Source: DATJGR01 sp041739525
Lineage (GTDB): Bacteria > Pseudomonadota > Gammaproteobacteria > Pseudomonadales > Azotimanducaceae
Assembly (NCBI GenBank): GCA_041739525.1
Contig: JBGSNQ010000036.1
Coordinates: 1-64,000, forward strand
Direction of reading: 5' to 3'
Length of the DNA stretch: 64,000 nt
The notes below the pieces were generated by a model. The model did no database searches. It had not been told where the DNA came from and saw only the letters and a program-made list of their open reading frames with translations. Positions 42,643 to 50,802 of this stretch are shown one piece after another. Positions within the stretch are counted from its first letter, which is position 1. Each line of letters opens with the position of its first letter. The position numbers were made by a program, and so were the translations under genes.

Positions 42643-44409
42643 TCACGTTCCGGCGCGCGCCGCCGCACGCTCGTGGCGCACGAACCGCTTTTTGCGGCGA
42701 TAGGGGAACACATCCATCACTTGGCCGTTGCGGATCGCGCGCTGCAATCCCTGCCAATACTGCGGGTCGAACAATTCGCCGTGCATCTGCGTGAACAGGC
42801 GCTTGATGTCCGGACGCCCGAACAGAAAGCGCCGGAACTCCTCCGGAAAAACGTCGTGCGGGCCGACACTCGACCAGATTTCTGCGGATAGTTCCTCGTC
42901 GTTGTTGTGCGCGGTGGGCAGCGGCCGGAAGTTCACGTCGGTGAGGTAACAGATTTCGTCGTAGTCGTAGAACACCACGCGGCCGTGCCGTGTCACGCCG
43001 AAGTTCTTCAACAGCATGTCGCCAGGAAAGATGTTCGCTGCCGCGAGCTGCTTGATGGCGTTGCCGTATTCATCGAGCACTTCGCGAATCTGCTCGGCGT
43101 CGGCGGTTTCGATGTACAGGTTGAGCGGCGTCATCAGCCGCTCCGTATAGAGATGTTCGATGATGACTAGATCGTCGTTCAGCGTAATCGACGATGCGGC
43201 GACGGTTTGCAGTTCTTCGATCAACTGCGGTGCAAAACGCGCGCGCGGCAATGCGAAGCGGATGAACTCCTGAGTATCTGCCATGCGTCCGACGCGATCG
43301 TGCGTCTTGACCACGTGGTACTTCTCTTTCACCTGTTCGCGAGTGATGTTCTTCTGTGGCGCGAACTCGTCTTTGATGATCTTGAACACCGTCTGATAGG
43401 ACGGCAGCGTGAACACCGTCATCACCATGCCTTTTATGCCCGGCGCGATCTGGAACTGATCCTTGCTGCGCGCGAGGTGCATCAGAAAACCGCGGTAGAA
43501 CTCGCTCTTGCCGTGTTTGAGCATGCCGATGGCGGTATACAACTCCGAGCGCTTCTTGCCGGGCAAGAGTGCGTTCAAATAGTCGACGAGCGCGTATGGA
43601 TGCGGAGCGTCGACCATGAAGTACGAGCGGGTGAAGCTGAACACCACCGACAGCTCGTCTTCATCGCAGATGAGGGTGTCGACGTACAGCTTGTTTTCGT
43701 CGTCGACGAGAATCGGCAACACCACCGGCCAGGCGCTTCCGCCGTAGCGGAGCGAACCGACGAGATAAGCGCCTTTGTTGCGATAGAAGATCGACTCGAG
43801 AATTTCCACATCGAGTCCCACCGGCCGGCGAATTTCCGGCCGCGCTTCCGCCAACGAGCGAAGGATGTTGCGCACGTCGCGGTGAATGTCCTGCCAAGGC
43901 AATTCGAAATCGAGATCGAGCAGAATCTGGGTGACCGTAGCGACCACGTCGCGATGCATCGGATAGGTTCGAAAGATCGGCTTCGACGGCGCTACAGGCG
44001 GCTGGTCGAATTCGCTCCACACGAACGATTGCGTCTCGTCGATGCGCTCGTCGGCTGCGATCCGTCGGTGGATCGAGTTGTAATACGTTTCGGCCAGTTC
44101 GAAGTCGGGTTGGGTCGAGATGAGTCGCAGGTACTCGCGCTTCACGTCGCGCGACAGTGACGGCGACAGCGCCAGTTCGCCGAGGCGCGCGTGAATGTCG
44201 CGCGTGACCGCAGTAGTGAACTCCTTGTAGATCTCGATGCGCTGCGCGCTTGCATGTTGAACCTCGAGCCACGCGGCGCGTTCGAAGCGCGTTTTTGCCG
44301 CCAGCGTGATGGCGCGGAATTCGTCGCGGTAAGCGCGGAAGCTCTTCAGAATCAGCGCGGCCACGTCTGCAGCATCGTCGCGGGTGGACGCTGCGACCGC
44401 GGTGGTCAT
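42643..44409 (-). CDS. aceK: isocitrate dehydrogenase kinase/phosphatase
   Basis: 588 residues, matching AceK (about 580). Diagnostic stretches include YYNSIHRRI, the C-terminal kinase part APGIKGMVMTVFTLPSYQTVFKIIKDEFAPQKNITREQVKEKYHVVKTHDRVGRMADTQEF, and NIFPGDMLLKNFGVTRHGRVVFYDYDEICYLTDVNFR. It phosphorylates or dephosphorylates isocitrate dehydrogenase to switch flux to the glyoxylate shunt when cells grow on fatty acids or acetate, which fits the many acyl-CoA dehydrogenases here. No aceA or aceB is adjacent. Overlaps the DUF2628 gene (ATGA). Confidence 0.96.
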   Translation of the reverse strand: MTTAVAASTRDDAADVAALILKSFRAYRDEFRAITLAAKTRFERAAWLEVQHASAQRIEIYKEFTTAVTRDIHARLGELALSPSLSRDVKREYLRLISTQPDFELAETYYNSIHRRIAADERIDETQSFVWSEFDQPPVAPSKPIFRTYPMHRDVVATVTQILLDLDFELPWQDIHRDVRNILRSLAEARPEIRRPVGLDVEILESIFYRNKGAYLVGSLRYGGSAWPVVLPILVDDENKLYVDTLICDEDELSVVFSFTRSYFMVDAPHPYALVDYLNALLPGKKRSELYTAIGMLKHGKSEFYRGFLMHLARSKDQFQIAPGIKGMVMTVFTLPSYQTVFKIIKDEFAPQKNITREQVKEKYHVVKTHDRVGRMADTQEFIRFALPRARFAPQLIEELQTVAASSITLNDDLVIIEHLYTERLMTPLNLYIETADAEQIREVLDEYGNAIKQLAAANIFPGDMLLKNFGVTRHGRVVFYDYDEICYLTDVNFRPLPTAHNNDEELSAEIWSSVGPHDVFPEEFRRFLFGRPDIKRLFTQMHGELFDPQYWQGLQRAIRNGQVMDVFPYRRKKRFVRHERAAARAGT

Positions 44410-44924
44410 TGGCCCAGTTGCGACAGCGATCCGACGACCATCGTCATCACGATGTAGCCGATCAAAACCAGATACGGCAGTTGCGCGTTCACGCCGCCGC
44501 GCGCTTCGAGATAACGCGTCTGCGCATCGGCCTGTCCGGGGAATTCGACCTTCGCGCGTTCGATCTCGCGACGCGCCCAATTGTAGTAGATGCCGTTCGC
44601 GTGCAGCGGCAACCAGACATAGACGAAACTGAAGCTCGCGATCGAAAGGACCAGCAGTGGCCAACCGCTACCTGACATCGCGGAATTGATCAGCGCGGCA
44701 ACAGTCGTTGCGAGCCCCGCCAGCGCAAACACTATCAGCGCGAAGATGTACTGCTTGCGATACAGCAGCCAGAACAAGCCGATGAACAACACGGGCCAAT
44801 GCCACGAAATCGGCGCATAGCCGCGTTCGTCGGCGCGCCGGAAGTAGCTGAGATAGAACTCCTGATTGGGTTCGCCGATGACGGCTCGATAGTGGTCGTC
44901 AGACGGTGTGTCGGCCCGGGTCAC
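44406..44924 (-). CDS. DUF2628-like membrane protein
   Basis: 172 residues. EFYLSYFRRADERGYAPISWHWPVLFIGLFWLLYRKQY is the DUF2628 signature (F-W-A-F-F-F/G-x-x-W-x-L-Y-R-K). Three helices follow, with HANGIYYNWARREIERAK as the conserved loop and a last helix at the C-terminus. A cytoplasmic-membrane protein of unknown role. Sits between aceK and an acyl-CoA dehydrogenase gene with 4-bp overlaps on both sides, so the three are one unit. Confidence 0.82.
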   Translation of the reverse strand: MTRADTPSDDHYRAVIGEPNQEFYLSYFRRADERGYAPISWHWPVLFIGLFWLLYRKQYIFALIVFALAGLATTVAALINSAMSGSGWPLLVLSIASFSFVYVWLPLHANGIYYNWARREIERAKVEFPGQADAQTRYLEARGGVNAQLPYLVLIGYIVMTMVVGSLSQLGQ

Positions 44925-46141
44925 GACCCTCTCGGAATCTCATTGAACGGGACGTTCTTGTCGACGCGGATGTCGGGTGGGAGTCCCAGCACTCGCTCTG
45001 CAATGATGTTCCGCAGAATCTCGTCGGTGCCGCCCGCGATCCGGTATCCCGGCGCGCCCATGAAGTTCTGTTGGAATGCGAGGTCGGCAGGCACACGCTT
45101 CGGATCCATCAGGATGCCGCCCATGTCCATCAGATCCATGCCGAACGAACCGATGTCCTGTTGCTTTTTCGCGCTGACCACCTTGGTGATCGAGTTTTCC
45201 GGACCCGGTGTGGCGCCGCGCGACAACGCGCTGATGACGCGATAGTTCGTGAAGCGTAGACCGCTCGACTGGCAATACCAGTCGGCCAGTTTCTCGCGCA
45301 CTGCCTGGTTGCGAATTGCAGGGGCGCCGTCCAGCTTGACGGCGTTGGCGAGAGCCAGCGCGTCTTCGAAGTCGGCGCCCCCGGCGTTACCGACCGCGAG
45401 ACGTTCGTTCATCAACGTGGTCAGCGACACCTGCCAGCCCTGACCCACCGCACCGAGGCGCTGTGCGTCGGGAATACGCACGTCCACGAAGTAAACCTCG
45501 TTGAAGTTGGAGTCGCCGGAAATCTGCTTGATCGGTTTCACCGTCACGCCGGGCGAACGCATGTTCAGGAAGAAGAAGGTGAGGCCCTTGTGCTTCGCGA
45601 CGGTTGGATCGGAGCGGGTGACGAGGATGCCCCAGTCGGAATAGTGCGCGCCTGACGTCCAGATCTTCTGGCCGTTGATGATCCACTCGTCGCCCACGCG
45701 TTCTGCTTTCGTGCGCAATGCGGCGAGATCGGAACCGCCGGCCGGCTCGCTGAACAGCTGACACCAGATGTTCTCGCCCGAAGCCATGCGCGGCAGCATC
45801 TCGCGTTTATGCTGTTCGGAGGCGTATGCGATCATCGTGGGACCACACATGCCGAGGCCGATCGCGAATGGCGCGGTCGGTACGTCGTAGCGCGACTCTT
45901 CCTGATTCCAGATGATCAGTTGCATCGCCGTAGCATCGCGACCGCCGTATTCCTTCGGCCAGTTCAGGCATGCCCAGCCGTTTTCGTACTTCAGCTTCTG
46001 CCAGGCCTTTGCTCGCGCCAGATACTCGGTTTCGCTTTCGGCGCGCGGTTCCGAATCGTTCTTCAACTGCGCATGTGCGTTGAGGAAATCGCGCGCCTCG
46101 GCGCGGAACAGGCTTTCTTCGGGCGTGTCGTTGAAATCCAT
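44921..46141 (-). CDS. acyl-CoA dehydrogenase, large-subunit type of the second pair
   Basis: 406 residues, clearly paralogous to the protein at 22.9-24.1 kb: same MDFNDTPEESLFRAEARDFL start, WPKEYGGRDATAMQLIIWNQEESRYDVP, QLFSEPAGGSDLAALRTKAERVG, NGQKIWTSGAHYSDWGILVTRSDP and IAGGTDEILRNIIAERVLGLP. Probably forms an alpha2-beta2 enzyme with the small subunit encoded just upstream (30-bp gap). Confidence 0.9.
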   Translation of the reverse strand: MDFNDTPEESLFRAEARDFLNAHAQLKNDSEPRAESETEYLARAKAWQKLKYENGWACLNWPKEYGGRDATAMQLIIWNQEESRYDVPTAPFAIGLGMCGPTMIAYASEQHKREMLPRMASGENIWCQLFSEPAGGSDLAALRTKAERVGDEWIINGQKIWTSGAHYSDWGILVTRSDPTVAKHKGLTFFFLNMRSPGVTVKPIKQISGDSNFNEVYFVDVRIPDAQRLGAVGQGWQVSLTTLMNERLAVGNAGGADFEDALALANAVKLDGAPAIRNQAVREKLADWYCQSSGLRFTNYRVISALSRGATPGPENSITKVVSAKKQQDIGSFGMDLMDMGGILMDPKRVPADLAFQQNFMGAPGYRIAGGTDEILRNIIAERVLGLPPDIRVDKNVPFNEIPRGS

Positions 46142-46171
46142 CGTTGGCTCCTCGGATTCGGCCTGGCGGGT

Positions 46172-47278
46172 CTAGTTCGTCGCTTCGATCGCGGTGATCA
46201 GGCGATCCTTCCAGCGCGGTAACGCGCCGAGGTTCACCGACAGCAGCTTCGCCCGGCGGTAGTAAAGGTGGCAGTCGAATTCCCACGTGAAGCCCATGCC
46301 GCCATGAGTCTGGATGTTCTCCTTCGACGACTCGTGGAACGCCTCGGTCGCGCTCACGCGGGCCGTTGCAGCGGCGATCGGCAGTTCCGAGGCGTCGGTC
46401 GAGAGGGCCCAGGCGCCGTAATAGCAGTTCGAGTGAGCGAGGGTGTTGGCGATGTACATGTCGGCTAGCTTGTGTTTGATCGCCTGGAACGAAGCGATGG
46501 GCCGGCCGAACGCGAACCGACCGAGCGCGTATTGCTTCGCCATGTTCAGTGCGGCTTGAGCGCCACCGACCTGCTCGAACGAAAACAGCACGGCGGCGCG
46601 GTTGAACAGCTTCTCGGTTTGTATCCAACCCTTACCTTCTTTGCCGAGCAGTTCGCCGGCGGCGTCGTTGAAGCGGATCGACGCGTGCGACCGCGTCGGG
46701 TCGAGTGTGGGCACCACCTCGCGTTTCACGCCACCGCCGTTGAGGTCGACGATGTACATAGACGCGTGTTTCTTGTCTTCCTTCGCGAGGACGATGGCGA
46801 AATCCGCCACGTCGCCATCGGGCACCGGCACCTTGGTGCCCTTGATGGCGCCTTTCTTGGCCTTGGTCTTGAGGCTGCGCGCGGGTTCGCCAGCGCCTTC
46901 GGCGATCGCAAACGTACCGACCCATTCGCCCGCCGCGAGCTTCGGCAGGTAGCGTGCCTTCTGTTTGGCGGTGCCGAACGCGAGGATCGCTTCGGTGGCG
47001 AGATAGACGCTCGAGGAGAACGGCGTCGGAGCGAGACTGCGGCCCAGTTCTTCGGCGAGCACGCACAACTCGAGGTAGCCGAGACCGATGCCGCCGAACT
47101 CTTCGGGGATCGCAGTCGCGGTCCAGCCGAGGTCGACCATGCCGCGCCACAGCTGTGCATCGTTCGGTTGATCACCGTCGAGCACGCGACGAACAGCCGT
47201 CAGCGGACACTTGTCAGCGAGGAAGGACTGAGCCTGTTCGCGCAACAGATTCTGCTCGTCGGAGAACTCGAAATTCAT
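46172..47278 (-). CDS. acyl-CoA dehydrogenase, small-subunit type of the second pair
   Basis: 368 residues, paralogous to the 372-residue protein at 21.8 kb: MNFEFSDEQNLLREQAQSFL, EFGGIGLGYLELCVLAEELGRS, FSSSVYLATEAI and IQTHGGMGFTWEFDCHLYYRRAKLLSVNLG. As in the other pair, the small-subunit gene precedes the large one, so the two-gene module was duplicated as a block and now lies in the opposite orientation about 23 kb away. Confidence 0.9.
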   Translation of the reverse strand: MNFEFSDEQNLLREQAQSFLADKCPLTAVRRVLDGDQPNDAQLWRGMVDLGWTATAIPEEFGGIGLGYLELCVLAEELGRSLAPTPFSSSVYLATEAILAFGTAKQKARYLPKLAAGEWVGTFAIAEGAGEPARSLKTKAKKGAIKGTKVPVPDGDVADFAIVLAKEDKKHASMYIVDLNGGGVKREVVPTLDPTRSHASIRFNDAAGELLGKEGKGWIQTEKLFNRAAVLFSFEQVGGAQAALNMAKQYALGRFAFGRPIASFQAIKHKLADMYIANTLAHSNCYYGAWALSTDASELPIAAATARVSATEAFHESSKENIQTHGGMGFTWEFDCHLYYRRAKLLSVNLGALPRWKDRLITAIEATN

Positions 47279-47366
47279 GCTCGCATCCTATGGGCTGAGG
47301 ACGACCGCGCGGGCCGGAAAGGGGGGTGATTCAATCGTATTAACCGCCACCTGGCAAGGCGCGGCG

Positions 47367-48143
47367 TCAGGTCAGAACGCCCAGCGCGCCACCGTCGATG
47401 CGGATGTTCTGACCGTGAATCGCATCGGCTCGCGGGCTTGCCAGAAACGCGACGAGATCGGCTACTTCTTCGCGGCGAACAATGCGTCCGATCGGGATGT
47501 CCGCCGCGACATGAGGTTCGACTTCGGCCCACGTCTCGCCCCATCCGTTGCGTCGACCTTGGGCAAGGTAGCTCGCTTCGACTTCAGCCGTGTGAATGAG
47601 ACCGGGCGAGACGAGGTTGACCGTGACGCCGGTGCCAGCGACCTCCTTTGCGAGACTGATCGTCAGCGTCGCGAGCGCCCCTTTGGATGCGTAGTAATGC
47701 GGCATACGGGCCGCGGGTCGTGTCGAGCCGACGGTGCCCAGGTTGATGACGCGTCCCCAGCGCCGCCCTCGCATGCCAGGCAGCAGCCGTTGAATGAGGC
47801 GCTGCGCCGAGAGGACGTTGCGCTGATACATGTCGAGCCACGCAGCCTCGTCGGTATCGTCCCAGCGACCCGGACCGGCGGTGCCGTAGTTGTTCACGAG
47901 AATGTCGATCGGTGACGCGGCGCAACTCGACAGCAGTTCTTCGGTACCTGCCACCGTTGCAATGTCGCCGTGTACTGGATGGCCACCGCGCAGCGTCTCG
48001 CATGCGCGCTCCGCCTCGTCGCGGGTGAACCCGTGTACCAGCACGGTGGCACCTTCGTCGATGAGTCGAGACGCGATGATCGTGCCAGTGCCTCGATAGC
48101 TGCCGGTGACGAGTGCAGTCTTGTCCGAAAGTCCGAGTTCCAT
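47367..48143 (-). CDS. short-chain dehydrogenase/reductase
   Basis: 258 residues. The nucleotide loop TGSYRGTGTIIA departs slightly from T-G-x3-G-x-G; NNYG (in ILVNNYGTAG), the catalytic Ser in GTVGSTR, and YYASKGAL (Y-x3-K) are all present, as is the C-terminal DIPIGRIVRREEVADLVAFLASPRADAIHGQNIRIDGG. Cytosolic NAD(P)(H)-dependent oxidoreductase, probably acting in the acyl-CoA or alcohol chemistry of the adjacent acyl-CoA dehydrogenase unit, which lies 88 bp downstream on the same strand. Confidence 0.92.
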   Translation of the reverse strand: MELGLSDKTALVTGSYRGTGTIIASRLIDEGATVLVHGFTRDEAERACETLRGGHPVHGDIATVAGTEELLSSCAASPIDILVNNYGTAGPGRWDDTDEAAWLDMYQRNVLSAQRLIQRLLPGMRGRRWGRVINLGTVGSTRPAARMPHYYASKGALATLTISLAKEVAGTGVTVNLVSPGLIHTAEVEASYLAQGRRNGWGETWAEVEPHVAADIPIGRIVRREEVADLVAFLASPRADAIHGQNIRIDGGALGVLT

Positions 48144-48269
48144 GCAGCGGTACGTTAGTGGAAGGCCGACGGCAGCGCCACGATCAAGTCGAACCACGGA
48201 ATAGTGTGATCCTGTTTACATTCTCGTCACTTCGCATTCTGGGGTGCTTTGCTAACCTGCCGCCTCTTT

Positions 48270-48302
48270 CGCGCATACCAGAATTTCTCGCGTATACCAG
48301 AA
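48270..48302. repeat. two 14-bp direct repeats in the leader of the micro-gene
   Basis: CGCGCATACCAGAA (48270-48283) and CGCGTATACCAGAA (48289-48302) differ at one base and are 19 bp apart. A TTCTGG half in the opposite orientation lies at about 48235-48240. They end 20 bp before the GTG start, so they could be regulator sites or part of a folded leader. Confidence 0.6.
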
Positions 48303-48321
48303 CAAGAAGGGGACTCCGGAC

Positions 48322-48486
48322 GTGTTTACTCGTACTCGCATTGTGATCGTGACAGCTCTCGTTTCGATGGCGGTCGCTGCAAGCATGATCGCGATGCACG
48401 ACATCGTCGTACCCGACCCGAGCATCTACGTTCTTCTCGCCGCGGGCGTGCTCGCACTCATCATGTTGCGACGTCGCACTTCATAG
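48322..48486 (+). CDS. 54-residue PEP-CTERM-like micro-protein
   Basis: GTG start with an AAGAAGGGGAC ribosome site. Residues 1-22 are a basic start plus hydrophobic core (FTRTRIVIVTALVSMAVAA), like a signal peptide or first helix. The link SMIAMHD is very short. The tail IVVPDPSIYVLLAAGVLALIMLRRRTS has the PEP-CTERM layout: a V-P-[ED]-P-S box, one transmembrane helix and a terminal Arg cluster. There is no room for a mature domain, so this is either an exported peptide that only displays the sorting tail, or a two-helix membrane hairpin. A strong intrinsic terminator follows after 23 bp, supporting a real monocistronic gene. No exosortase is in the window. Confidence 0.65.
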   Translation: MFTRTRIVIVTALVSMAVAASMIAMHDIVVPDPSIYVLLAAGVLALIMLRRRTS

Positions 48487-48509
48487 TTTTTCGGACTGTC
48501 CGAAGCGTC

Positions 48510-48537
48510 AAAGGGGTGCGGAAGCACCCCTTTTTTT
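48510..48537 (+). terminator. strong intrinsic terminator of the micro-gene
   Basis: AAAGGGGTGC, GGAA tetraloop (GNRA), GCACCCCTTT, then seven T: a 9-10 bp stem followed by a T-tract. It starts 23 bp after the 54-residue gene's stop codon. Confidence 0.92.
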
Positions 48538-48568
48538 GTCTGGCGTCAGTTCGTCTACGACAACTGCG

Positions 48569-49528
48569 TCAGCGCTTTGCGCGATGCAGCTTGGCCATCA
48601 TTCCGAACAGCTTCGTAGTGTCGTTGGGCGTGGTGTCGCCGCTGAACTCTTTGTAGAGCGTCGATACGTTGACCACGATACGCTCGGCGTCGCCCCACGA
48701 TTCGAAGTCGGCGAGCGAAATGTCGACGGCGGCATCGTACACATTCATGCCCGCGTCGTAGCGACGTCGCGCTTCATCCCTGACGTAGATCAGATAGTCG
48801 CGCACGGCGAGCACGCCGCGTTTGTCGGTGATGGGGCCATGTCCCGGAACCACGGCGTCGACATCGAGCGACGCGATGTAGTTGCACGCGTCGATCCAGT
48901 TGCCCACCGGGCCGGCCCAAAGGATCGGATGTCCTTCGATGAACAGAATGTCGCCGGTGAAGACGAGCTTGTCGGCCGGCACGTGAACGATGGTGTCGCC
49001 ACGCGTGTGCGCCGGGCCGACCTGCTTCAGATGGACACGTTTGCTTCCCACCGTGAGGTCCAACGCGCCTTCGAAGGTGCGCGTCGGCGGTGTCTGCGTC
49101 ACTTCTTCGAAGTGGAACGCACCGAAGCAGTACAGGAAGAACTCACCGACCTCGCCCATATTGGGCGCTTGTTTCATCAGCGAAGCCATCATGCGCGGCG
49201 ACTCGTGCGCGAGTTCGTCTGCCGTCGCTTTGGACGCGATGATCTGCGCGCCCTTTACGAGTTCGTTGCCGTTGCAGTGGTCGCCGTTCGAGTGCGTGTT
49301 CACGAGGTGGCCGATTTTCGCGCGCGGCGCTGCACGCGCCATGGCGGCCAACATCTCTGCGGTGAGGCGTACGTCGAACAGCGTGTCGACGAGCAACGCC
49401 TGATCACCATCGCTGATCAATCCCGCGTTGCTCCAGCCCCAACCGCCATCCGGCTGCAGCCACGCATAGCCACCGCGCCCGAGATCGACGAGTCCTTTTT
49501 CGTAAGGTCTGATGCCGAGAGACACCAT
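48569..49528 (-). CDS. metallo-beta-lactamase-fold hydrolase
   Basis: 319 residues. The metal site is THSNGDHCNG (HxHxDH degenerate: first His, then Asn in place of the second, Asp, His), with PAHTRGDTIVHV, FTGDILFIEG and VVPGHGPI downstream. The first-His block THSNGDH is typical of a subgroup that hydrolyses lactones or acts on alkyl-sulfates. Helical C-terminus (YVRDEARRRYDAGMNVYDAAVDI). Convergent with the micro-gene's terminator, whose T-tract ends 31 bp past this gene's stop. Confidence 0.85.
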   Translation of the reverse strand: MVSLGIRPYEKGLVDLGRGGYAWLQPDGGWGWSNAGLISDGDQALLVDTLFDVRLTAEMLAAMARAAPRAKIGHLVNTHSNGDHCNGNELVKGAQIIASKATADELAHESPRMMASLMKQAPNMGEVGEFFLYCFGAFHFEEVTQTPPTRTFEGALDLTVGSKRVHLKQVGPAHTRGDTIVHVPADKLVFTGDILFIEGHPILWAGPVGNWIDACNYIASLDVDAVVPGHGPITDKRGVLAVRDYLIYVRDEARRRYDAGMNVYDAAVDISLADFESWGDAERIVVNVSTLYKEFSGDTTPNDTTKLFGMMAKLHRAKR

Positions 49529-49643
49529 GCTCGTGCTCCTGTTCGCTGGATCGGCTGACGATGTTAGTTGAACGCGGCACTTTTGTGTCGCACGGGTTTT
49601 GGCTAGCCTGCACGGCACCGTTTGCCAGCAGTCTCGAGTTTCG

Positions 49644-50783
49644 ATGCCACAGGCCGTCACTGACTTCGACGAAATACGTCCGTACCGAGATGACGAAGTC
49701 GCTGCCGTTCTCCGACGCCTCAGCCGAGATCCGTCGCTGTTGCGCGATCTGTCGCGATATTCGGCGCCATCGTTGAGTCGCTGGGCGCCGCCGCTCGCGC
49801 GCTGGTTGGTTGGTGGAAAGCTGCGCAAGGCATTCGAGAAGATCGACTCGGTCGATGCATTTCAACAAGCGTTGGCAACGGTATTTCAACGCATGATCGA
49901 CGACACGACCGATGGATTTTCGGTGTCGGGCATTGACCAGCTGGAACCCGATCTCAGCCACCTGTTCATATCCAATCATCGCGACATCACACTCGATTCC
50001 GGGTTCATGAACCTCGCGCTGTTCCGCGCCGGACATCCGACCACACGTATGGCGATCGGCGACAATCTGTTGCGGACCGGCTATGCGGCAGACGTGATGC
50101 GCCTGAACAAAGGCTTCGTAGTACATCGCGGAAAGCGCGGCGCGAAGTTGGCGTTCGCCTCGATGTCGCAGACGTCGCGCTACATCCGTCACTCGCTCGA
50201 AACCGGACACTCGGTGTGGACCGCACAGCGCGAAGGCCGGGCGAAGGATGGCAAAGACCTCACCGATCCGGCGCTGATCAAGATGCTCTCGCTCGCGTAT
50301 CGCAAAGACATACCTGACCTCGCCACGATGGTTGGACGCTTGTCGATCGTTCCGGTTGCCGTGTCGTACGAGCTCGATCCGTGTGATGAGTTGAAGGCGC
50401 GGGAGTTATCGGCGCTGGCGAATGACGGGGTGTATCGAAAAGAGCCGGGCGAGGATCTGCGCAGCATCATTACCGGTGTGACGGGACGGAAAGGGCGCGT
50501 TCATCTGAGCATCGGTCCAGCGTTCTCGGGCGCAAACTCCGATGCCGAGTCCATTGCGGCCGAGATCGATCGTCAGATCGCGCGCGGGTATCGGTTGTTT
50601 CCGACCCACTTCATGGCCGCGAAGCTCGCCGGTATCCCCTGTAAGCAGCCGGCCGAACGGTCCGACGCGCTGAAGGAGTTCGAACAGCGGCTCGCGTCTA
50701 CTTCTGCCGACCTGCGGGCGCACATCGTCGCGCAATACGCCAACCCGGTGGCGCGCGCGCTGGAACTCGGGCTCATCGACTGA
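49644..50783 (+). CDS. acyltransferase (PlsB/PlsC-like)
   Basis: 379 residues. The catalytic His/Asp region reads LFISNHRDITLDSGFMNLALF, a variant of H-x4-D seen in PlsC-like proteins with N-H-R-D-I-x-L-D; MAIGDNLLRTGYAADVMRLNKGFVVHR (fourth block with LNK/R) and AQREGRAKDGKDLTDPAL (E-G block) follow. It moves an acyl chain to a glycerol-phosphate-like acceptor at the membrane. No transmembrane helix is obvious. The upstream 115 bp contains no gene. Confidence 0.82.
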   Translation: MPQAVTDFDEIRPYRDDEVAAVLRRLSRDPSLLRDLSRYSAPSLSRWAPPLARWLVGGKLRKAFEKIDSVDAFQQALATVFQRMIDDTTDGFSVSGIDQLEPDLSHLFISNHRDITLDSGFMNLALFRAGHPTTRMAIGDNLLRTGYAADVMRLNKGFVVHRGKRGAKLAFASMSQTSRYIRHSLETGHSVWTAQREGRAKDGKDLTDPALIKMLSLAYRKDIPDLATMVGRLSIVPVAVSYELDPCDELKARELSALANDGVYRKEPGEDLRSIITGVTGRKGRVHLSIGPAFSGANSDAESIAAEIDRQIARGYRLFPTHFMAAKLAGIPCKQPAERSDALKEFEQRLASTSADLRAHIVAQYANPVARALELGLID

Positions 50784-50802
50784 CCCGCGGGAGTTGCTTC
50801 GA

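Noticed and set aside
48230..48260. Possible sigma-54 promoter (TGGGGTGCTTTGCT) before the micro-gene
   Set aside because: The GG-to-GC spacing is about two bases too short for the -24/-12 pattern.
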